Positions 6,365 to 11,575 of a DNA stretch of 11,575 nucleotides are shown piece after piece (position 1 is the first letter of the stretch; the number at the start of each line of letters is the position of its first letter). The notes beneath the pieces are model-generated. The model was given only the letters and a program-made list of their open reading frames with translations, was not told where the DNA came from and did not search any database. Source of the stretch: an uncultured Lachnospiraceae bacterium (GTDB lineage Bacteria; Bacillota_A; Clostridia; Lachnospirales; Lachnospiraceae); the NCBI GenBank assembly GCA_947177885.1, contig CAMWWF010000056.1, positions 1-11,575 of the forward strand, given 5' to 3'. Made by a program: the position numbers and the translations under genes.

Positions 6365-8567
6365 CGGATACTGTGTCTTTGTATTCCATACGATGGAGAA
6401 GATTCCGGAGGAGGCAAAGGATCCGCATTATACGGGAACGGGCGCAGAGTTCACCGCAAAGGGGGACGGCCTGCCCGACACGGATGCGGTGGAAGCCGAC
6501 CTGCAGGGAACATGGATCAAGGGGAAATACGGACTCCAGTTCCAGACAGACAGCTGGCAGGAGATCCGGCCCCAGACAAAGGAAGGGATACAGGCCTATC
6601 TGTCTTCCGGGATGGTAAAAGGGATCGGGCCGCGGACTGCGGAGCTGATCGTGAACCGTTTTGGGACAAGGACTTTTGACATCATGGAGCAGTATCCGGA
6701 CAGCCTTCTGGAGATCCGGGGGATCACGCAGAAAAAGCTGGATGCCATCATGGACTCCTATCAGGAAAGCCGGACAGTCCGTGACCTTACGGCATATCTG
6801 GCGCCTTTTGATGTTACCCCCAAAAAGATACAGAAGATTTATGAATGCTTTGGAAATGCATCCCTGGAGACAGTAAAGAACCAGCCCTTTGCCCTCTGCT
6901 CCGTCAGCGGATTCGGATTCCTGACCGTTGACAGGATCGCCAGGGCTACAGGATGCCGCCTGAATGATCCCATGAGGATTGACGGCTGCATTGATTACTG
7001 CATGGAACAGGAGCTGCAGCTGGGAAACCTTTATCAGGAAAAGCAGGTATTTCAGAAGAACGTATATAAGCAGCTGAATACCGGCTGCAGGGAAGAAGCT
7101 GTGACGGAGCTGGAGGTCTATCAGAGGCTCTACCAGCTGGTGAAGGAAAAACACCTCTACTATACGGAAGGGGCGCTGTACCCGGCAAAGCAGTATGGGT
7201 ATGAGTGTGGTGCTGCCAGGGCGGTTGCAGGCCTTTTAGCACAGGAATGTGCGGTGCCGGCAGGACTGGATATCCTTCTGAAGGAGGCCCAGCGGGAGCT
7301 TTCCCTCACTTTGTCTTCCAGACAGGAGGATGCGGTGCGGAAGGCATTTACCCATCTGGTATCCATTGTCACCGGAGGGCCGGGGACAGGAAAGACCACT
7401 GTACAGAAGGTAATGCTCCATATCCATAAGAAGCTGGGAGGGACGGACATCCTTCTGACAGCGCCTACGGGAAGGGCAAGCCGGAGGATGGCGGAGAGCA
7501 CAGGGCACACAGAGGCCATGACCATGCACAGTGCCCTTGGGCTTACCTGTGATGAAGACAGCGCGGAAATGGAAAGCATGCTGGAGGCGGGCTTTATCAT
7601 AGCGGATGAATTTACCATGTCCGATATGCGCCTGTCCTATGAGTTTTTCTGCCACATCCGGAAAGGGAGCCGTCTGATCCTGGTCGGAGACATCGACCAG
7701 CTGCCCAGCGTGAGCCCCGGCAACGTGTTCCGGGAGCTGGTGCAGTGCGGCGTGATCCCGGTGACAGTCCTTGACACGGTATTCCGCCAGGGAGAGGACA
7801 GCAGGATCATCACTAATGCACACCGGATGCAGGAGAACAATACTTCCCTGGACTACGGGGAAGGCTTTACCTTTATCCCGGCAAAGGATGCGAAGACTGC
7901 GGGAGACCTTGTGGTGGAGCTGTACCGCACCTGTGCAGACCGTTATGGGATGGAGCAGGTCCAGGTACTGTCCCCGTACCGCAGGAAAGGGGATGCCAGC
8001 GTCAATTCCCTGAATGAACGGCTGTGGGGAATCTGCAGCCGGAAAGGGAGCGGCAGCCTGGAGATCCAGTCCGGAGGGCATACCTTCCGCACCGGGGACC
8101 GTATCATCCATAACAAAAACAGGGAACAGGTCAGCAACGGCGATATCGGCTATGTGACAAAAATCTATGAGGATGAGGAAGGAACCAGGAAGGCAAAGCT
8201 TACCTTCTCAGACGGGCGGAGCGTGGACTACACCTGCGATGAGATGGATATGGTGGCGCATGCCTATGCGACCACAGTCCACAAGAGCCAGGGGAGCGAG
8301 TACCCGGTCGTAATCCTTCCGTGGATCACAGCCTTTTATGGCATGCTCAAAAGGAATATCTTCTATACAGCCGTTACCAGGGCAAAGGCTCAGGTACTGA
8401 TTGTAGGAGATAAAAGGGCGGTAGCCATGGCGATCCATAATACGGAATGTGACCGGCGCAATACCCGTCTGGGAGAGCGTGTCATACAGGAATACAACAA
8501 ACTGGTGGAAAAAGAGAAAGCCCTGCCGGAGGAAGGCGGATACCGGCAGATGGTAATGAATCTGTAA
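6321..8567 (+). CDS. RecD2-type ATP-dependent DNA helicase
   Basis: This 748-residue SF1B helicase resembles RecD2, which unwinds DNA 5' to 3'. The N-terminal region (about 1-85) matches the RecD2 start (NKDNGYCVF). Residues about 90-150 hold helix-hairpin-helix repeats (MVKGIGPRTAELIV, EIRGITQKKLDAI). The motor is complete: Walker A GGPGTGKT at 352-359, Asp429-Glu430 in ADEF, the VGDIDQLPSVSPGN segment, TTVHKSQGSE at 651-660, and YTAVTRAK at 682-689 with Arg687 as the likely arginine finger. Length is normal for RecD2. The start at 6321 is supported by an AAGGAGGAGG stretch at 6307-6316. No RecB or RecC is present, so it probably works with the exonuclease upstream or in element replication. 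Host chromosomes often carry their own copy, so this is likely an element paralogue. Confidence 0.93.
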   Translation: MRCRFVRKIFCNKDNGYCVFVFHTMEKIPEEAKDPHYTGTGAEFTAKGDGLPDTDAVEADLQGTWIKGKYGLQFQTDSWQEIRPQTKEGIQAYLSSGMVKGIGPRTAELIVNRFGTRTFDIMEQYPDSLLEIRGITQKKLDAIMDSYQESRTVRDLTAYLAPFDVTPKKIQKIYECFGNASLETVKNQPFALCSVSGFGFLTVDRIARATGCRLNDPMRIDGCIDYCMEQELQLGNLYQEKQVFQKNVYKQLNTGCREEAVTELEVYQRLYQLVKEKHLYYTEGALYPAKQYGYECGAARAVAGLLAQECAVPAGLDILLKEAQRELSLTLSSRQEDAVRKAFTHLVSIVTGGPGTGKTTVQKVMLHIHKKLGGTDILLTAPTGRASRRMAESTGHTEAMTMHSALGLTCDEDSAEMESMLEAGFIIADEFTMSDMRLSYEFFCHIRKGSRLILVGDIDQLPSVSPGNVFRELVQCGVIPVTVLDTVFRQGEDSRIITNAHRMQENNTSLDYGEGFTFIPAKDAKTAGDLVVELYRTCADRYGMEQVQVLSPYRRKGDASVNSLNERLWGICSRKGSGSLEIQSGGHTFRTGDRIIHNKNREQVSNGDIGYVTKIYEDEEGTRKAKLTFSDGRSVDYTCDEMDMVAHAYATTVHKSQGSEYPVVILPWITAFYGMLKRNIFYTAVTRAKAQVLIVGDKRAVAMAIHNTECDRRNTRLGERVIQEYNKLVEKEKALPEEGGYRQMVMNL

Positions 8568-8596
8568 ACAGCTTCCGCCTGTATGTGGCAGATGCG

Positions 8597-8603
8597 AAAG
8601 AGG
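8597..8603 (+). promoter_or_regulatory. Ribosome binding site setting the 8612 start
   Basis: AAAGAGG lies 8 bases before the ATG at 8612. The in-frame GTG at 8585 has no site, and the ATG at 8606 is too close to this one, so 8612 is preferred. Confidence 0.65.
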
Positions 8604-8611
8604 TTATGTAC

Positions 8612-9448
8612 ATGAAGAAAAGAGATTATCAAAAGGAATTCTGCAGTCTCATCAACCGGCATGCCAGCCGGTATTCCAGATGGCAGATATGGAATGATTT
8701 CCTGTATCTGACTGCGGCGGCCCTGGCAAACGTGTTTCCGGTGCCGGAGCGGGAAGAAAGGGAAAAACAGTACCTTTCGGTCATTGGCAGATATACAACG
8801 GAGGAACAGAAAGTTTTTCCGGAGATGATGGCGCTCGTTACGCTGGCGCTGGAAGACAATCCGGAACAGGACTTTCTGGGGAGTCTCTACCATGACCTGG
8901 AACTTCAGCAGGAACAGAAGGGGCAGTTTTTTACCCCCTATGACATCAGCAGGTTTATGGCGGAGATACCGTTTGCCGGAAATAATGCAAAAGAGGAACT
9001 GGATCGGAAGGGCTATATCAGCGTGAACGATTCGGCCTGCGGTGCAGGCGCCATGCTGATCGCATTTGCCAATGCAGCGAAACAGTACGGGATCAACTAT
9101 CAGAAGCAGGTATTGTTTGTGGCCCAGGACATTGACCATGCAGCGGCCATGATGTGTTACATCCAGCTTTCTCTTCTGGGATGCCCTGCGGTTGTCATTG
9201 TCGGGGACACGCTGGCAAAGCCCATGCTCCATCCGGATAATGATGTGTGGTATACGCCGTTCTATCATCTGAACCGCTGGAGATTTTCACAGCGCCCCGG
9301 AATGGAAGAAACTGCAGAACGTGTCAGGGAAACAGAAAAGGACAGGATGCCGGAGGAGATGGTGAAAGAAACCTGCCTGCCGGGAAATATGGAGTTTGTG
9401 GAAGGCGGCGACGGCCAGTTCACATTCTCACTGAAAAAAGCATCATAA
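8612..9448 (+). CDS. SAM-dependent N6-methyltransferase-like protein without visible NPPY motif
   Basis: This 278-residue protein has the front half of an N6-adenine DNA methyltransferase (N6_Mtase fold). GQFFTP (104-109) matches motif X, DSACGAG (140-146) is the SAM-binding motif I, and AQDID (171-175) fits motif II. Motif IV (N/D-PP-Y/F), which holds the target adenine, would be expected after about residue 195. Instead the sequence reads GDTLAKPMLH and then VWYTPFYHL, with no NPP. I recall related element proteins with a similar VWYTP segment, so this may be a family trait and not decay. It may bind SAM or DNA without methylating, or use a diverged motif. No target-recognition domain or restriction partner is visible. 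It starts 44 bases after the helicase stop. Confidence 0.82.
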   Translation: MKKRDYQKEFCSLINRHASRYSRWQIWNDFLYLTAAALANVFPVPEREEREKQYLSVIGRYTTEEQKVFPEMMALVTLALEDNPEQDFLGSLYHDLELQQEQKGQFFTPYDISRFMAEIPFAGNNAKEELDRKGYISVNDSACGAGAMLIAFANAAKQYGINYQKQVLFVAQDIDHAAAMMCYIQLSLLGCPAVVIVGDTLAKPMLHPDNDVWYTPFYHLNRWRFSQRPGMEETAERVRETEKDRMPEEMVKETCLPGNMEFVEGGDGQFTFSLKKAS

Positions 9449-9465
9449 AAATTCAAGGAAAACAC

Positions 9466-9499
9466 GGGAGGCGGATATTTATCTTACAGATCCCCTCCC
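9466..9499 (+). other. Hairpin before the truncated gene
   Basis: GGGAGG (9466-9471) pairs with CCTCCC (9494-9499), extended by GGA/TCC with a mismatch. There is no T-run, so it is not a terminator. It may stabilise the message ahead of the start at 9521. Confidence 0.35.
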
Positions 9500-9520
9500 C
9501 ACAAGAAAGGAGAGAAACAA

Positions 9521-9769
9521 ATGAGCGAAATGACAATGAATATGGGATCCATGTATGAGGAAGTATCAGAGATACAGAAGCTGAACAGGGTGGAAGGGTT
9601 CGATCCCAGAAGGTATATGCGGACGATCCAGGATGAGGGGCAGCCTGCCAGGTATTATCTGGATGTGGCTTTCCGCAAGCTCTGGTTCCGCCTGAAATAC
9701 CCGGAGGGCAAGATCGTAAAACATATCCTGAAGCTGACGGACCAGGTAGCCATTGTGGAACCGTTATGA
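9521..9769 (+). pseudogene. Truncated element gene, N-terminal 82 residues only
   Basis: The start is well supported by AAGGAG at 9507-9512, 8 bases before the ATG. The 82 residues (EVSEIQKLNRVEGFDPRRYM, then YLDVAFRKLWFRLKYPEGKI and LKLTDQVAIVE) look like the beginning of a longer element protein. I remember such starts continuing for well over 100 more residues, possibly in single-strand annealing proteins related to Rad52 or Erf, but I cannot verify this. The reading ends with Pro-Leu and a stop exactly where the downstream frame changes to a permease, so the 3' part seems lost. If it was the annealing partner of the exonuclease, the pair is now broken. The alternative is a genuine short protein. 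Confidence 0.6.
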
Positions 9770-10295
9770 TTTTCTGGACAATACCGGAATGAGTGATACA
9801 GTGGCATCAAATTTTGGGGATTTGGAAACGATGAGTACAATCATTCTGGTGCTGGTTATATGTTCCAGTGTTGTGATACTTTTTTTGGTCTGCCTGTTTT
9901 GGCTGGGGAGCAGGGTACATGAGATTGGTGTATTTTTGGCAATGGGGAAAAGAAAGAGCATGATTGTCATGCAGATGCTTCTGGAAGGGGTGCTGGTCGG
10001 AAGCATCGCATTTCTGCTTGCCACATTTTGTGCGCCTGCTATTTCCGAGAACGTTGCAGACTATCTGGTAGGATACGAACTGGAACAGCAGGAAACAGAA
10101 AAAAATGCAGAACAGGGCGTAAAATTGTATCTGGAAGACGATACGGAAGTTGTTGGGGTGCAGGTAGCTGTGACAGGAGAAGTGATCCTGCTGTCAGTCT
10201 GTTCCGTTTTGGGAATCATTGTGGCGGCTGTTCTTTTTTCATGTGTGTCTGTGGCAGTGAAGAAACCGCAGGAGATTTTGAGCAGGATGAGCTGA
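9765..10295 (+). pseudogene. FtsX-type ABC transporter permease, 5'-truncated remnant
   Basis: This frame encodes the C-terminal FtsX domain (MacB/FtsX-type permease) without the N-terminal membrane helix and the large extracytoplasmic domain. It begins abruptly around YDFLDNTG and continues with three membrane segments: about 9834-9905 (IILVLVICSSVVILFLVCLF), about 9985-10050, and about 10180-10255. The typical cytoplasmic loop GSRVHEIGVFLAMGK follows the first helix, and the usual end KKPQEIL closes the protein. Intact members are several hundred residues long, so more than half is missing. No ribosome site precedes the first in-frame ATG (9789). The cognate ATPase starts 26 bases downstream. 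Without its front half the transporter should not work, unless the rest lies elsewhere. Confidence 0.82.
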
Positions 10296-10321
10296 GTGAA
10301 AAAGATTGGAGAGTGGATAAT

Positions 10322-10969
10322 ATGCTGGAATTAAAAGATGTTACTTACTTTTATAAATCTCAAAAGGATAAGATAGTTTTAGACAAAATATCTTATCAGT
10401 TTGAAAAGGGAAAGCTGTATGCAATATTGGGGGCAAGTGGTGGTGGAAAAACCACGTTGCTGTCACTCTTGGCAGGGCTGGATATTCCTGTTGAGGGAAA
10501 AATAACCGTTTCAGGCAAGGAGATTCAAAAGAGCAGCCTGAATCTGCACAGAAAGAACAATGTTTCGCTGATTTTCCAGAACTATAATCTGATTGATTAC
10601 CTTACGCCCGTTGAGAATGTAAAACTTGGCGGGAAAGCCGATGCGGAGGAATTGCTGGCACAGATGGGCATTGATGAAGCACAGCGGAAAAGAAATGTGA
10701 TGCAGCTGTCCGGAGGTCAGCAGCAGAGGGTAGCCATTGCAAGGGCATTGGCGAGTAAGGCGCCTATTCTGTTAGCTGATGAACCGACAGGAAATTTGGA
10801 CGAGGATACGGCGAATGAGATTATATCCATTTTTCAGAAGCTGGCTCATGAGCAGGAAAAATGCGTGGTGGTAGTTACCCACAGCAGGGAACTGGCGGAG
10901 CAGGCGGATGTTGTGCTGCGGTTAAAGAAAGGGAAAATAGCAGACAACACAGGAATCGGGGATGATTAG
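10322..10969 (+). CDS. ABC transporter ATP-binding protein, MacB/LolD type
   Basis: This 215-residue ATPase would power the FtsX-type permease encoded just upstream, acting on the cytoplasmic membrane face. All motifs are intact: Walker A GASGGGKT at 37-44, Q-loop Gln86 in FQNYN, signature LSGGQ at 129-133, Walker B with ADEPTGNLD at 152-160, and His187 in VTHSRE. The DEPTGNLD sequence is typical of the MacB/LolD/SalX group. The segment between the Q-loop and signature looks shorter than usual, giving a slightly small protein. The start at 10322 is chosen because the ATPase fold begins there (MLELKDVTYFY) and GGAG lies about 10 bases upstream. It is AT-rich (14 of 60 bases are G or C in 10321-10380), unlike most of the operon to the left. 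Because the permease is truncated, this ATPase may now lack a partner. Confidence 0.92.
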   Translation: MLELKDVTYFYKSQKDKIVLDKISYQFEKGKLYAILGASGGGKTTLLSLLAGLDIPVEGKITVSGKEIQKSSLNLHRKNNVSLIFQNYNLIDYLTPVENVKLGGKADAEELLAQMGIDEAQRKRNVMQLSGGQQQRVAIARALASKAPILLADEPTGNLDEDTANEIISIFQKLAHEQEKCVVVVTHSRELAEQADVVLRLKKGKIADNTGIGDD

Positions 10970-10990
10970 ATACGATTGAGAGGAACATAG

Positions 10991-11575
10991 ATGGTAGCAG
11001 GTGGCAGAAATGTCGGTATGAATAGGCGGCAGATAGAGAGCAGAAGAAAAAAGCAACTGATGCGGTGGATTTCGCTATTAGTCAGAGTGTTAGTTTTGCT
11101 CGTGATTGTGTTCTGTATCAGAAATATCTATGTCCGTCTGGAAGAAATGCAGATGAAATTAGAGCGGCTGGAGATACAGCAATATGGGATGGCACAGACA
11201 AGCGCAGATGTGCAGTCGCCAGATAAATTGAATGATGTAGATTATGTTGACAGTCTTGAAACATGGGAAGTTGGCAAGCCTATAGAACGCACGGAAGCGG
11301 AAGTCCTGCAGCGGCTGGGTGAGCTGGGGCAGACCAGCTCCTTGATAGAAGGGATTTATCAAAATCATTCCCAGTATCCGAAGGAGCTGCTTGCAGCATT
11401 GGCAAATAATCCGGAAATGGCGGATTTTGTTTCCGGGTATCCTGATCAGAGTGGAATGAAAGTGGAAATTACTGCATCCGAAAAAGAGCAGGAATTTCCA
11501 CTGTTCCTCCAATGGGACAAGCGCTGGGGGTATGAGTCCTATGGGGATAGCTGCATCGGGCTGGCAGGCTGCGGA
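10991..11575 (+). CDS. Membrane-anchored C39-like cysteine peptidase, C-terminus outside window
   Basis: This frame is open from the ATG at 10991 to the window edge (195 codons). GAGAGG at 10978-10983 is a good ribosome site. The N-terminus is basic (NRRQIESRRKKQ), followed by one membrane helix at about 26-44 and then a polar, coiled-coil-like stretch (RLEEMQMKLERLEIQ). The part from about 167 on, FPLFLQWDKRWGYESYG and CIGLAGCG, matches the start of Peptidase_C39_2 domains. In that family the Cys before the Gly (here Cys194) is the expected catalytic residue. The His and Asp partners would lie outside. The protein should face the outside of the cell, anchored by its N-terminus. It follows the ABC ATPase by 21 bases. 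It may process an exported peptide or act on the cell wall, but its substrate is unknown. Confidence 0.85.
   Translation, partial: MVAGGRNVGMNRRQIESRRKKQLMRWISLLVRVLVLLVIVFCIRNIYVRLEEMQMKLERLEIQQYGMAQTSADVQSPDKLNDVDYVDSLETWEVGKPIERTEAEVLQRLGELGQTSSLIEGIYQNHSQYPKELLAALANNPEMADFVSGYPDQSGMKVEITASEKEQEFPLFLQWDKRWGYESYGDSCIGLAGCG

Noticed and set aside
6201..7154. Long minus-strand frame (317 codons) opposite the helicase gene
   Set aside because: It is the antisense shadow of a clearly coding GC-rich helicase gene, with no ribosome site and no domain pattern.
8540..8580. Inverted repeat AGGCGGA/TCCGCCT around the helicase stop as a terminator
   Set aside because: The spacing is long and no T-run follows. 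The ribosome site of the next gene comes shortly after.
10028..10321. Upstream extension of the ABC ATPase frame
   Set aside because: It overlaps the permease remnant in another frame, reads as Cys/Arg-rich noise, and the ATPase fold begins at 10322.
1..11575. CRISPR array, tRNA or rRNA genes, insertion sequence ends
   Set aside because: No regularly spaced repeats, cloverleaf, rRNA core sequence or transposase gene was seen on either strand.

Overview
The window looks like part of an integrated mobile element in a Clostridia genome, most likely a Lachnospiraceae gut anaerobe. The reasons are a Tn916-like tyrosine integrase and excisionase pair, a DUF5688 protein (a family I know from that group), strong AGGAGG-type ribosome sites and mostly mid-GC coding sequence. 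This host assignment is inference, because no rRNA or host marker gene is present.

Layout. At the left, on the minus strand, lie the integrase (1-1208, C-terminus outside the window) and a small excisionase (1227-1451) with a promoter at 1512-1540. A stretch of about 870 bases without a convincing gene follows. It holds an inverted repeat (1665-1695), an AT-rich tract, a strong forward promoter (1860-1889) and a highly structured region (about 1896-2216) with five consecutive hairpins ending in an intrinsic terminator. This could be a long attenuator leader of the forward operon or a separate small RNA.

The forward operon (2321-9769) encodes an unrecognised 383-aa protein, a DUF5688 protein that looks like a later AT-rich insertion, a small unknown protein, a YqaJ-type phage exonuclease, a deoxyribosyltransferase-like small protein, a RecD2-type helicase, an N6-methyltransferase-fold protein without a visible catalytic NPPY motif, and the N-terminal 82 residues of a further element protein. 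Several genes overlap at their ends, which suggests co-expression. The exonuclease, helicase and truncated protein suggest a DNA recombination or replication module of the element. No relaxase, conjugation or replication-initiator gene is visible.

At about 9755-9775 the sequence changes abruptly. The truncated element gene abuts the 3' half of an FtsX-type ABC permease gene that has lost its 5' half. This is followed by an intact MacB/LolD-type ABC ATPase (10322-10969) and a membrane-anchored C39-like cysteine peptidase running off the right end (10991-11575). The join is best read as an internal deletion or recombination scar, or as the end of the element inside a host permease gene. An assembly error cannot be excluded.
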